A stretch of 64,000 bases of DNA from Pseudomonas chlororaphis (GCF_003731765.1 NZ_MOAL01000004.1:1798001-1862000); one strand, 5' to 3'. Numbered from the stretch's first letter, positions 1 through 8,394 are shown. Notes: generated from the letters alone by a model not told the origin. Numbers and translations: made by a program.

Positions 1-507
1 TGGCTGGCTGACGTCCACGGCGACCACCGCCTTGAGCCGGGCCTGCATGACCCGCGGGGCGACTTGGCGCACCGCATGGGCCAGGGATTGGCGCAGGGCC
101 GGTGTGGCAAAGGTGCCGAGCAAGGCTTTGCTGATCGGGCCCAGTGGCGGTCGGGCCAAAGGCAGCAGGTTGAGTAGAAAGCTCAGGCGCCCCAAGCGGG
201 GCCGTGGATTGCGTACAAAGCTGCAGCACAGCACCAGGCCCTTGAGCTGTGCAGGGTTGGCGGCGGCGATGGCCACCGCAATCGGCCCGGAGAACGACTC
301 GCCCAGTAGCACAAACGGCCGCTCGGCGGGCAGCGCCTGATGCACCAGGGACTCCAGCGCCTCATAGCCCAGCGGCCGGTCTGTCGGGTAGCGCAGCACG
401 ACCAGGTCCAAGCGCCCGTCCAGGGCGGCAATCAGCGGTTGGAAAAGCTCACCGGTGCCGTCCATTCCGGGCAGCAGGACCATTACCGGCGCGGTTGTTT
501 GACTCAT
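1..507 (-). CDS. alpha/beta hydrolase, partial (3' end outside window)
   Basis: The first 169 codons are present; the frame runs open off the left edge of the window, so the C-terminal part is missing. The N-terminus (MSQTTAPVMVLLPGMDGTG) is the first strand of an alpha/beta hydrolase with an oxyanion-type LLPGMDG loop. Around residue 70 the nucleophile elbow G-E-S-F-S-G supplies the catalytic serine. The acid and histidine of the triad would lie in the missing part. No signal peptide is visible, so the protein is probably cytoplasmic. Substrate cannot be told. It is transcribed away from lpxO. Confidence 0.75.
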   Translation of the reverse strand, partial: MSQTTAPVMVLLPGMDGTGELFQPLIAALDGRLDLVVLRYPTDRPLGYEALESLVHQALPAERPFVLLGESFSGPIAVAIAAANPAQLKGLVLCCSFVRNPRPRLGRLSFLLNLLPLARPPLGPISKALLGTFATPALRQSLAHAVRQVAPRVMQARLKAVVAVDVSQP

Positions 508-869
508 GGGTTTTGCTGTCCTTGGCAGGTGCTCGATGCTTGGCTCGGGTGCGGACCTCGATCGCGCGCAGCATAGCAGCCCGAAAAGCCCGAGGGGCGA
601 GGAGGCTGACCTCCGGCAACGACTGGGCCAGAGCCTTGGCGTCTCGTGCAGGGGCGCCGCTGATTGGCACACGATGAGCACAGGAATTCACAATTTTGAG
701 TTAACTTTTGGTTACAAACTGTGGCTAAAATGCCATCCAACGGCCAGATGCCGAAAAGCGGGCCGCCCAGGGACGTGCCATCCAGGTTCCGCTGTGACGA
801 ATTTGAAACGCTGCCATTTGCTGCCGGGCCCTCGGGTCTTCGACGGCGCAGCCTGTTTTTTACTGACCT
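508..869. other. intergenic region between hydrolase and lpxO
   Basis: No convincing gene lies here. The only notable signal is an AT-rich island near 690-735 containing a direct repeat (699-715) and a possible -10 hexamer TAAAAT near 735. It probably holds the divergent promoters of the hydrolase and lpxO. Confidence 0.5.
699..715 (+). promoter_or_regulatory. direct-repeat box AGTTAA-N5-GGTTAC upstream of lpxO
   Basis: Two GTTA-type half-sites are spaced 11 bp apart (half-site, 5-bp spacer, half-site). This is the layout used by OmpR-family response regulators such as PhoP and PmrA. It lies about 155-170 bp before the lpxO start. The link to a given regulator is inference only. Confidence 0.35.
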
Positions 870-1781
870 GTGACGATTTCCGTGAAACTCATCATTGCTG
901 CTGTGTACCTGCTGTCCATTGCCTACGTGCATCTGCGTGGGCGCGTACGCCACAAGTTGGGTCGTCAACTGAGTGACCACTCGACCTTCCTGGCGCCGAT
1001 CAACTGCTTCCTCTATCTGTTCTCCAAACAACCCAATCGCCCCTACCTGGACCCGGCCCAGTTTGCCGAGCTGAGCACGCTGCAAGAGCACTGGCAGGAA
1101 ATTCGCGCGGAAGGGCAGAACCTGATGCGTGCGGGCGCCATCAAGCGCTCCGAGCAATACAACGACGTGGGTTTCAACTCCTTTTTCAAAAGCGGCTGGA
1201 AGCGCTTTTACCTGAAGTGGTACGGCGACAGCCATCCTTCGGCGATGAAGCTCTGCCCGCGTACCACCGAACTGGTGCAGGGCATCGGTTCGATCAAGGC
1301 GGCGATGTTCGCCGAGCTGCCGCCAGGCTCCAAGCTGGTACGCCACCGCGACCCGTACGCGGGCTCCTATCGCTATCACCTGGGGTTGGATACGCCCAAC
1401 AGCGAAGGCTGTTACATCGAGGTGGACGGTGAGCGTTACTTCTGGCGCGACGGCGAGGCGGTGATGTTCGACGAGACTTACATCCACTACGCGGAAAACA
1501 CCACGGAGCAGAACCGCATCATTCTGTTCTGCGACGTCGAGCGGCCGATGAAGTACCGCTGGGCCACGGCGTTCAACCGTTGGTTCAGTCGCCACGTGAT
1601 GGCGGCGGCCGGTTCGCCGAACGAGGCGGGCGACAAGACCGGTGGCCTGAACCGCGCATTCAACAAGCTGTACAAGATCCGTTTGCGTGGCAAGGAGCTG
1701 AAGAAGCGCAATCGTGCACGCTACTACCTGGAAAAGTGGGCGATCTTTGCGGCTTTGCTGTTGCTGTTCATCCTTATCTGA
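870..1781 (+). CDS. lpxO: lipid A hydroxylase LpxO (aspartyl/asparaginyl beta-hydroxylase family)
   Basis: Fe(II)/2-oxoglutarate dioxygenase that adds a 2-hydroxyl to a lipid A secondary acyl chain at the inner membrane. The product is 303 aa. An N-terminal hydrophobic helix (KLIIAAVYLLSIAY) precedes the catalytic domain. Iron ligands are the His of LVRHRDPY and the His of YIHYAEN, and the Arg of NRIILFCD fits the 2-oxoglutarate clamp. A C-terminal hydrophobic tail (FAALLLLFILI) is a second membrane anchor. The start is ambiguous: GTG at 870 or GTG at 882 (giving MKLII, the start usual in the family); neither has a good Shine-Dalgarno. It is monocistronic, with a hairpin after the stop. Lipid A hydroxylation and the arn operon at 38-48 kb are both outer-membrane remodelling functions. 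Confidence 0.9.
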   Translation: MTISVKLIIAAVYLLSIAYVHLRGRVRHKLGRQLSDHSTFLAPINCFLYLFSKQPNRPYLDPAQFAELSTLQEHWQEIRAEGQNLMRAGAIKRSEQYNDVGFNSFFKSGWKRFYLKWYGDSHPSAMKLCPRTTELVQGIGSIKAAMFAELPPGSKLVRHRDPYAGSYRYHLGLDTPNSEGCYIEVDGERYFWRDGEAVMFDETYIHYAENTTEQNRIILFCDVERPMKYRWATAFNRWFSRHVMAAAGSPNEAGDKTGGLNRAFNKLYKIRLRGKELKKRNRARYYLEKWAIFAALLLLFILI

Positions 1782-1803
1782 CGCCTCCGATTTAACCTCC
1801 CGA

Positions 1804-1836
1804 CGGCGATGACGGCACCCGTGCCCGTCATCGCCG
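1804..1836 (+). terminator. hairpin after lpxO
   Basis: Perfect 12-bp inverted repeat CGGCGATGACGG / CCGTCATCGCCG with a 9-nt loop, 23 nt after the lpxO stop. There is no T-tract, so it may be an mRNA 3'-end stabiliser or a Rho-assisted end rather than an intrinsic terminator. Confidence 0.45.
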
Positions 1837-2012
1837 CTGCGCTGCCAAAACCGGCCTTTCCTCGCTGCCCACCGCCCGTTCCAGGCCGTCCTACGCGCCT
1901 TGCCGATAACTCGTGTTACATGTTCCGACTGATAATTTAATTAACAAAGCCGAACCCTGGGCGTAGCGTGAACTCGAATTCGATATCCCGTTGCCACCCA
2001 TAGAGGATCGTC

Positions 2013-2375
2013 ATGAACAGTCTGGCTCGCGGCTTTGCCACGTTCGCGCTACTGGGGGCCGTTGCCATCGGTGCCCAGGCCACGCCTGTCGACCTCGACG
2101 CCGGCGCGCCGGGCTCGCCCGTGCTGCTGGCGCAGAACCTGCCCAACAGCAACAACAACCCCTATAACAGCCCGACGCGCCGGGCCAACCCCAACAGCAT
2201 GCAGGGCACCCAGCCCAGCACGCCGCCAGTGCGTGGCCCTACGACGGCGCCGACGCCGCGGCCGCCGACCCTGGAAAACGGCGGCATCGGCAATGGCTAC
2301 CCGCGCAACACCACGCCGCCCAAGGCGATCGACCCACGCCCAGTCACTCCGCCCCGGGACTCAAACACCCGCTGA
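2013..2375 (+). CDS. small secreted Pro/Asn-rich protein, unknown function
   Basis: The product is 120 aa. A clear Sec signal peptide (MNSLARGFATFALLGAVAIGAQA) is followed by a low-complexity tail rich in Pro, Thr, Asn and Arg with no recognisable domain. The start ATG has an AGAGGATCGTC ribosome site. It ends 31 bp before the sugar dehydrogenase, whose product is also exported, so the two may be co-transcribed. I do not recognise a function. Disordered periplasmic or surface protein is the best description. Confidence 0.65.
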   Translation: MNSLARGFATFALLGAVAIGAQATPVDLDAGAPGSPVLLAQNLPNSNNNPYNSPTRRANPNSMQGTQPSTPPVRGPTTAPTPRPPTLENGGIGNGYPRNTTPPKAIDPRPVTPPRDSNTR

Positions 2376-2406
2376 GTCACCTTTTAACCGACAGAAGGAT
2401 TGATGC

Positions 2407-3549
2407 ATGTTGCGTAAAACCCTCCTGGCCACCCTGTGTGCCAGCGCTTTCCTGAGCAGCCCGCTGTATGCCGCCCCACAGTCGTTGCAGAGCGAGCAGG
2501 GGCGTCTGAGTGTGACCCCGATTACCCAAGGCCTGGATCACCCCTGGGCCCTGGCCTTCCTGCCGGATAGCCGGGGCATGCTGGTTACCGAGCGTCCAGG
2601 CAACCTGCGCCTGGTCGGCGCTGACGGCAAACTCTCGGCGCCCTTGAGCGGGGTGCCGAAGGTCTGGGCCAAGGGGCAGGGCGGCTTGCTGGATGTGGTG
2701 CTGTCGCCCGACTTCAAGCAGGACCGCATGGTCTACCTGTCCTACGCCGAGGGCGGTGGCGAAGGCGGCACGGCCGGCACCGTGGTCGGGCGCGGACGCC
2801 TGGCGGATGACTTGAGCGGGCTCAAGGATTTCAAGGTGATTTTCCGTCAGGAACCCAAGCTGTCCACCGGCAATCACTTCGGCTCGCGCCTGGTCTTCGA
2901 CCGTGACGGTTACCTGTTCATCACCCTGGGGGAAAATAACGACCGCGCCACCGCCCAGGACCTGGACAAGCTGCAAGGCAAGATCGTGCGCCTTTACCCG
3001 GACGGCCGAGTACCCGACGACAACCCCTTTGTCGGCCAGTCCGGCGTTCGCCCGGAAATCTGGTCCTACGGCCATCGCAGCCCCCAGGGCGCGGCGCTGA
3101 ACCCCTGGAGCGGCACCCTCTGGGAGAACGAACACGGGCCCAAGGGCGGTGACGAGATCAATATCGTCGAGCGCGGCAAGAACTACGGCTGGCCCCTGGC
3201 AACCCACGGCATCAACTACTCCGGGGCGCCGATTCCCGAAGCGGTGGGCCAAACCGCCCCGGGCACCGTGCAACCGCACCATGTGTGGGAAAAGTCCCCC
3301 GGGATCAGCGGCATGGCCTTCTATGACGGCGACCGTTTCAAAGCCTGGCAGCACAACGTGTTTATCGGTGCCCTGGCCACCAAGGAACTGATCCGCCTGC
3401 AGTTCGACGGCGACAAGGTGGTGCACGAAGAGCGCCTGATGGGTGAACTCAAGGAACGCATCCGTGATGTGCGCCAAGGCCCCGACGGTTACCTGTACGT
3501 GCTGACCGACGAGGACAAGGGCTCGCTGTACAAGGTGGGCTTGGAATAA
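2407..3549 (+). CDS. PQQ-dependent sugar dehydrogenase (soluble aldose dehydrogenase, YliI/Asd-like)
   Basis: Periplasmic six-bladed beta-propeller oxidising aldose sugars with PQQ and Ca2+. It is 380 aa with a signal peptide (MLRKTLLATLCASAFLSSPLYA). Family features are the LDHPWALAFLPD blade-1 motif with the conserved His, GNHFGSRLVFDRDGYLFITLGENN, WSYGHRSPQG, and NEHGPKGGDEIN with the calcium/PQQ-site residues. Length fits the soluble aldose sugar dehydrogenase class. It lies 31 bp after the small secreted protein and converges on the GNAT/C39 gene, with a short hairpin between them. Confidence 0.88.
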   Translation: MLRKTLLATLCASAFLSSPLYAAPQSLQSEQGRLSVTPITQGLDHPWALAFLPDSRGMLVTERPGNLRLVGADGKLSAPLSGVPKVWAKGQGGLLDVVLSPDFKQDRMVYLSYAEGGGEGGTAGTVVGRGRLADDLSGLKDFKVIFRQEPKLSTGNHFGSRLVFDRDGYLFITLGENNDRATAQDLDKLQGKIVRLYPDGRVPDDNPFVGQSGVRPEIWSYGHRSPQGAALNPWSGTLWENEHGPKGGDEINIVERGKNYGWPLATHGINYSGAPIPEAVGQTAPGTVQPHHVWEKSPGISGMAFYDGDRFKAWQHNVFIGALATKELIRLQFDGDKVVHEERLMGELKERIRDVRQGPDGYLYVLTDEDKGSLYKVGLE

Positions 3550-3562
3550 CCCGCGCGCGGCT

Positions 3563-3585
3563 CCGCACCGGACGAATAGGTGCGG
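3563..3585. terminator. short hairpin between convergent genes
   Basis: CCGCACC / GGTGCGG 7-bp stem with a 9-nt loop, placed between the convergent sugar dehydrogenase and GNAT/C39 genes. It has no T-run, so assignment as a bidirectional terminator is weak. Confidence 0.3.
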
Positions 3586-3610
3586 GGGCCGACCGTCCAG
3601 CTGCGGGCGG

Positions 3611-4717
3611 TCAATGGCTGCCGGCCGCTGGATACAGGATCACCGCCGCCCGCAACTTGCTGCTGCCAAAACTGCACATTTTGTCGAAGGCTCCGTGGCT
3701 GACCGGCAAGTGCTGGCAATCCATGGGCTGACGGTGCTGGCTGTGATCCACATCCGGGTCGTGCAGGTAGACAAAGTCCTCGTCGCAATCGGTGACCATC
3801 ACCCAATGGGGCGCCTTGGAGCGGGTCAGGCGGTAACTGCTGATCAGCACCAGTGGTCGCCCCCCGTCATTCAACAAGCGCTGCAGGTGCAGCGGCCCGC
3901 CAAGTACTTGCTGCACATCCGACGCATCCAACTCGCGACAGAACTCTTCATGGACCAAACGCATGACGTCTTTTTTATGCTCGTCACGCACGCCGTTGAG
4001 CAAAAGCGGCCCGCTGCTGTTGACCTGTAAACGCACCTTGTAGCCTCTGCGCCACGCCGCCAGTGCCAGGCCCTGGGGGCTACAGCCACCGTGGCCCGAG
4101 GTCATGAACACGGTGGTCGCTTCACGCCAGATCTGCAGCTCTTCGCGCCGCTCCAGCCGCCGTCCGGGGTGCAGGGCGCCCATGGCCATCAGCAGGCAGG
4201 CCGGGCCACAAGTGAACGCCGTGGTCTGCGGGTAATAGGGCACATGGACACTGCGTTGTTCCCGGTGCTGGAGAATGCGCTTCTCCAGGCGCAGGGCCTC
4301 GGCGTGGTCCTCGTAGTAGTCGTGGATCCGCGCAAAACGCCGGTAGCCGTTGCGTTCGTAGAGGTGGATGGCCGCAGGATTGTCGCTGCGCACTTCCAGG
4401 CGCAGGTACGCACAATCATGCTCCAGGGCGCATTGCTCGACCTGTTCCAGCAAGCGCTGGCCCAGCCCCAGGCCGCGCGCTTCAACAGCGATGGCGATCG
4501 AATACAGGCGTGCCAGGCTGGTGCCTCGGTGGAACAGCACCAGGGCGTAGCCCAGTACCTGTTGTTGGCGCTGCACCAGGATCAGGCGCCCATGGGCGCG
4601 GCTGATCATCCATTGAAAGCTGCGGGGCGTCAGCCGGTCGGTGGTGAAACATTGCTGTTCCAGGGCCACCAGGGCCGGCAAGTCATCAGGTGTCGCTGTG
4701 CGAAAGACAAGGTCCAT
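3611..4717 (-). CDS. GNAT acetyltransferase fused to a C39-like cysteine peptidase
   Basis: The 368-aa product has two domains. Residues 1-150 are a GNAT fold (LYSIAIAVEARGLGLGQRLL acetyl-CoA loop, then NPAAIHLYERNGYRR), RimI-like. Residues 165-368 are a papain-fold C39-like domain with the catalytic Cys in QTTAFTCGPACLL, His in KAPHWVMVTD and Asp in YLHDPDVD, so the triad looks intact. I start at ATG 4717 (MDLVFRTATPDDL), where GNAT homology begins; a GTG start at 4765 would add 16 residues. It is divergent from the RimK-type ligase with 92 bp between, which suggests a joint peptide- or protein-modification role, ligation opposed by peptidase and acetylation. Substrate is unknown. Confidence 0.85.
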   Translation of the reverse strand: MDLVFRTATPDDLPALVALEQQCFTTDRLTPRSFQWMISRAHGRLILVQRQQQVLGYALVLFHRGTSLARLYSIAIAVEARGLGLGQRLLEQVEQCALEHDCAYLRLEVRSDNPAAIHLYERNGYRRFARIHDYYEDHAEALRLEKRILQHREQRSVHVPYYPQTTAFTCGPACLLMAMGALHPGRRLERREELQIWREATTVFMTSGHGGCSPQGLALAAWRRGYKVRLQVNSSGPLLLNGVRDEHKKDVMRLVHEEFCRELDASDVQQVLGGPLHLQRLLNDGGRPLVLISSYRLTRSKAPHWVMVTDCDEDFVYLHDPDVDHSQHRQPMDCQHLPVSHGAFDKMCSFGSSKLRAAVILYPAAGSH

Positions 4718-4809
4718 ATAACCGCCGTAAAAGTTGCGTAATGAAACGGGACTTTTAAAAAACACAGTGCTTAATAGAAGAGGTCTAGTTCTTCAACGGA
4801 TCAAACACT

Positions 4810-6396
4810 ATGTCAGCGGTACAAGGTCATTGGCGCGAAGTATCAGAGCAAATTGTCTCGGAAACAATCACTACCCGCGACTATTTTTCCACGCCGGGAA
4901 GTGCCTCCAATCAGTGGTTGATTATTGTCGAGCGAAAGGAAGATTGGGCGTCTTACTTTCCTAGCGACAGCATGCTCAGTGCTCAGGAATACCTGGAGAA
5001 TCCCCCGGGTAACGTTGCCGGCAAACGGGTCCAAGTGATTAACCTGTGCCGCAGCTACAAGTACCTGGGCCACGGCTATTACTGCTCGCTGCTGGCCGAA
5101 GCCCGTGGGCACAAGGTGATTCCTTCGGTGCGGACCATCAGCGAACTGACCCGCAAAGCCCTCTACGGGCTGGTACTGGATGACCTTGATAAAACCCTGG
5201 AAAGTGCGTTGAGCCATCACCTTTACAGCGACACTGAAGGTTTCACCCTAACCCTGTATTTTGGCAAGACCCATATTGAACCCCTGCAAGATCTGGCTCG
5301 CCAGTTGTTCGAACTGTTTCCCTGTCCGATTTTGTTAGTTGATTTCAAACGCACTAACGGTTGGCACATCGACGGGGTGAAGTCCGGGGCCTTGCATAAG
5401 TTGCGTGAAGATCAGGAAGATCAATTCGCCCACTCCCTGGACAGTTTCAGTCGCAAGATCTGGCGCCAGCCGCGTTCCCGGCGCTTGGCCCGTTATGACC
5501 TGGCGATTCTTCATGACCCCCAGGAAAAGTTTCCGCCGTCCAACCCCAGGGCGCTGGAGGGGTTTATCCGTGTGGGGCAGCGCCTGGGCATCGATGTCGA
5601 ACTGATCGAGAAAAAAGACTACTCGCGCCTGGCCGAATACGACGCCTTGCTGATCCGCGAAACCACCAGCGTCGACAACCACACCTACCGCTTTGCCAAG
5701 AAGGCCGAGAGCGAGGGCCTGGTGGTGATGGACGACTCCACCTCGATCCTGCGTTGCACCAACAAGGTCTACCTGGCGGACCTACTCAACAGCCATCAAC
5801 TGGGCATGCCCGCCACCGAGATCCTCTACAAGGAACGACCGGAGGATTTTGAGCGAGTGGGTGAGCGCCTGGGTTTCCCCCTGGTGCTGAAAATCCCCGA
5901 TGGTTGTTTCTCCCGCGGGGTGATCAAGGTGGAAAGCCAGGAGGCGTTGCTGCAGGCCACTGCCGAGTTGTTCGAACATTCGGTGCTGTTGCTTGCCCAG
6001 GAGTTTTTCTACACCGAGTACGACTGGCGCATCGGTGTGCTCAATCGCAAGCCGATCTTTGCCTGCCAGTACTTTATGTCCAAAGGCCATTGGCAGATCT
6101 ACAACCACAAGGCCCAAGGCCAGGACATCAACGGTGAATGCCGCACGCTGGCGGTCCACGAGGCGCCGCGGGCAGTGGTGGAGTTGGCGGTGAAAACCGC
6201 CAACCTGATTGGCGACGGCCTGTACGGCGTAGACCTCAAACAGTCCGGCGAGCAGGTGGTGGTCATAGAGGTCAATGACAACCCCAACCTCGACGCTGGT
6301 ATTGAAGATGCCTACCTGCAAGACGATTTGTATGCCCTGATCCTCGAAGAATTTGTCCGTCGCCTGGAACTCAAGCGCCGCGGGCAAGCCTGGTGA
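4810..6396 (+). CDS. RimK-family ATP-grasp ligase with N-terminal extension
   Basis: A 528-aa protein. Residues 1-200 are an N-terminal region of the RimK-like family seen only with such ligases (INLCRSYKYLGHGYYCSLLAEARGHK). The C-terminal half is an ATP-grasp domain: FPLVLKIPDGCFSRGVIKV (ATP-binding lysine and glycine loop), ...YTEYDWRIGVL, and IEVNDNPNLDAGIED (Mg-binding Glu/Asn). RimK relatives add glutamate or other amino acids to a carboxyl terminus, forming an amide with ATP use. It stops 7 bp before the CorA-type gene and is divergent from the GNAT/C39 protein. The acceptor substrate is unknown. Confidence 0.85.
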   Translation: MSAVQGHWREVSEQIVSETITTRDYFSTPGSASNQWLIIVERKEDWASYFPSDSMLSAQEYLENPPGNVAGKRVQVINLCRSYKYLGHGYYCSLLAEARGHKVIPSVRTISELTRKALYGLVLDDLDKTLESALSHHLYSDTEGFTLTLYFGKTHIEPLQDLARQLFELFPCPILLVDFKRTNGWHIDGVKSGALHKLREDQEDQFAHSLDSFSRKIWRQPRSRRLARYDLAILHDPQEKFPPSNPRALEGFIRVGQRLGIDVELIEKKDYSRLAEYDALLIRETTSVDNHTYRFAKKAESEGLVVMDDSTSILRCTNKVYLADLLNSHQLGMPATEILYKERPEDFERVGERLGFPLVLKIPDGCFSRGVIKVESQEALLQATAELFEHSVLLLAQEFFYTEYDWRIGVLNRKPIFACQYFMSKGHWQIYNHKAQGQDINGECRTLAVHEAPRAVVELAVKTANLIGDGLYGVDLKQSGEQVVVIEVNDNPNLDAGIEDAYLQDDLYALILEEFVRRLELKRRGQAW

Positions 6397-6403
6397 ACCG
6401 CCC

Positions 6404-7345
6404 ATGATCCAGAGCTATCAACTGCGTCATGGCGCCTTGCAACCGGCACCGCAGCAGGACGCCGAGGTGTTGTTGTTCAGTGCCCCGGACGCCGCCGAGC
6501 GCGATCTGCTGCGCAGCGATTTCAAGCTCGACGAGCACGCCCTGGCATCGGCCCTGGACCCGGACGAGGTATCGCGCATCGAGTTTCACCCGGACAACCT
6601 GTTCCTGATCTGGAAGCGGCCGGAGAATTATTCCGGCGGCGGCAGCCTCTCATTTGAAGTGGCGTCCTGCGGTTTGCTGTTCTCGCCCCAGCGCCTGTTG
6701 GTGATCGCCACCGATGACAACCAACTGCGTGGCCTCGGCGCGCGTCAGGCCCTGAATACGCCGCTGGATGTGTTGCTCGACTTGCTGCTCAACAACATTC
6801 ACCACTACCTGGGGCACCTCAAGGTGATCAAGCTGGTCGCCCGGGAGTTGCAGCAGCAATTCAACGCCTCGATGGAAAATCGCCACCTGGTGCAGATGTT
6901 CAACCTCAGCGAGAGCCTGATCTATTACCTCAATGCCCTGCACAGCAACGGCGCGGTCTTGAGCCGCCTGCGCAATCATGCCGAAAAAGAGCATTTCGGC
7001 AGCGAAGCCCTGGGCCTGATCGACGACCTGATCATTGAAAACAACCAGTGCTACAAACAGGCGGAAATCTACTCCACGGTGTTTTCCGGGCTGATCGACG
7101 CCCGGGGGAACTTGATGAACAACAACATGAACAAGCTGCTGCGCAAACTGACGCTGATCAACGTGGTGTTCCTGCCGCTGAACCTGATCGCCAGCATCGG
7201 CGGCATGTCGGAGTTCAGCATGATGACGGCGGGCATCCCGTGGTGGGTGTCTTACCCGCTGTTTCTGCTGACGATGCTGGTGGGGGCAGGGGGGATGGTT
7301 CTCGGTCTGCGGCGCCTGGCCGGTGCCAGTGCCAAGGCCGGCTGA
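6404..7345 (+). CDS. CorA-family divalent-cation transporter with altered signature
   Basis: 313 aa, starting at ATG 6404 just downstream of the ligase stop. The N-terminal cytoplasmic alpha/beta domain and long helical stalk end in two transmembrane helices (LTLINVVFLPLNLIASI and WWVSYPLFLLTMLVGAGGMVLGL), the CorA topology. The loop that carries the Gly-Met-Asn signature reads GGMSEFSMM here, so Asn is replaced by Ser. Family membership is firm; the ion is not, because GMN sets selectivity. Only 3 bp separate its stop from that of the convergent map gene. Confidence 0.85.
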   Translation: MIQSYQLRHGALQPAPQQDAEVLLFSAPDAAERDLLRSDFKLDEHALASALDPDEVSRIEFHPDNLFLIWKRPENYSGGGSLSFEVASCGLLFSPQRLLVIATDDNQLRGLGARQALNTPLDVLLDLLLNNIHHYLGHLKVIKLVARELQQQFNASMENRHLVQMFNLSESLIYYLNALHSNGAVLSRLRNHAEKEHFGSEALGLIDDLIIENNQCYKQAEIYSTVFSGLIDARGNLMNNNMNKLLRKLTLINVVFLPLNLIASIGGMSEFSMMTAGIPWWVSYPLFLLTMLVGAGGMVLGLRRLAGASAKAG

Positions 7346-7348
7346 GGG

Positions 7349-8113
7349 TCACGGCGTCTGCAAAGTGAGCACTTCGAAGCCATCGCGGGTCACGGCAACG
7401 GTGTGCTCCCACTGGGCCGAGAGGCTGTTGTCGCGAGTGACCACGGTCCAGCCGTCCTTGAGGCCACGGGTACGCGCCGAACCCTGGTTGAGCATCGGCT
7501 CGATGGTGAAGACCATGCCTTCACGCAGTTCCAGGCCGGTGCCGGGGCGACCGAAGTGCAGAATCTGCGGTTCTTCGTGCATCTGCCGGCCGATGCCGTG
7601 GCCGCAGTACTCGCGCACCACGCTGTAGCCGTTGCTCTGCGCCAGGCTCTGGATGGCATGGCCGATATCCCCCAGGCGCGCACCGGGCCTGACCACCTTG
7701 ATCCCGGCCCACATGGCCTCGAAGGTGATCTCCACCAGGCGCTGGGCCTTGGGGGCGACCGGGCCGATCAGGTACATCTTGCTGGAGTCGGCGATAAAGC
7801 CGTTCTTCTCCAGGGTGATGTCGATATTGACGATGTCGCCCTCCTTGAGGATCGCCTGGGCATCGGGCATGCCGTGGCACACCACTTCATTGATCGAGGT
7901 GTTGATGCAGTAGGGGTAGTCGTACTGGCCTTTGCTCGCCGGGCGTGCGGCCAGGTCCTGGCGGATCAAGCGTTCCACCGCGGTGTCCAGTTCCAGGGTC
8001 GATTGCCCGGCGGCGACAAAACCGTCGAGAAAGTCGAACACTTTGCCCAGCAGGCGCCCTGATTCACGCATCAGCGCCAGTTGTTCGGGGGTCTTGATCA
8101 GCGCCTGGCTCAT
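7349..8113 (-). CDS. map: type I methionine aminopeptidase
   Basis: Removes N-terminal Met from nascent proteins, using two metal ions. The 254-aa protein carries all five expected ligands: Asp in NIDITLE, Asp in FIADSSKMY, His in CGHGIG, Glu in FTIEPML and Glu in AQWEHTV. CINTSINEVVCHGMPD is the substrate-pocket histidine motif. The gene overlaps the upstream ParD-like gene by 4 bp (ATGA), so translation is coupled. This is unlike the usual housekeeping map beside rpsB and is probably a second copy. Confidence 0.93.
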   Translation of the reverse strand: MSQALIKTPEQLALMRESGRLLGKVFDFLDGFVAAGQSTLELDTAVERLIRQDLAARPASKGQYDYPYCINTSINEVVCHGMPDAQAILKEGDIVNIDITLEKNGFIADSSKMYLIGPVAPKAQRLVEITFEAMWAGIKVVRPGARLGDIGHAIQSLAQSNGYSVVREYCGHGIGRQMHEEPQILHFGRPGTGLELREGMVFTIEPMLNQGSARTRGLKDGWTVVTRDNSLSAQWEHTVAVTRDGFEVLTLQTP

Positions 8114-8313
8114 GCGGTGTGCCCTCTGATGAGGTCGCTCTTGTTCAGCAACAGTTTGTGGATCAGGTCGTTGTAGGCCAGGTGCGGATTGAGCTCGGCC
8201 AGCAGGCCGATCTTGATCCAGAACTCGGCCTGGGCGTTGATCGAGCGATCCATGGTGGCGCTGGCCATGCGGATCTGCTCATGCAATTGGTCTGAAATCT
8301 TGACGATACCCAT
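8110..8313 (-). CDS. ParD-like antitoxin-type DNA-binding protein
   Basis: 67 aa, start ATG 8313. The sequence MGIVKISDQLHEQIRMA then SINAQAEFWIKIGLLAE is a ribbon-helix-helix pattern of the ParD-like family. No ParE-type toxin is next to it; the following gene, overlapping by ATGA, is map. A 30-bp palindrome covers its predicted promoter, consistent with autorepression of the ParD-like/map pair. Whether it is a true antitoxin is doubtful; a transcriptional regulator of map is the simpler reading. Confidence 0.75.
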   Translation of the reverse strand: MGIVKISDQLHEQIRMASATMDRSINAQAEFWIKIGLLAELNPHLAYNDLIHKLLLNKSDLIRGHTA

Positions 8314-8332
8314 GGAGCGGCCCTTGGTTGGA

Positions 8333-8371
8333 AATATACGAATCATATATGTTTCGTATATTGATCGCCAA
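8333..8371 (-). promoter_or_regulatory. promoter and palindromic operator of the ParD-like/map operon
   Basis: AATATACGAA / TTCGTATATT (8333-8342 and 8353-8362) form a 10+10 bp perfect dyad around an ATATAT core. On the minus strand a promoter TTGGCG (8366-8371), 18-bp spacer, TATGAT (8342-8347) sits inside the dyad, 29 bp before the start codon. Occupation of the dyad would block RNA polymerase. Confidence 0.6.
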
Positions 8372-8394
8372 GAGCCTCCGTGTTGCACGCGGTC

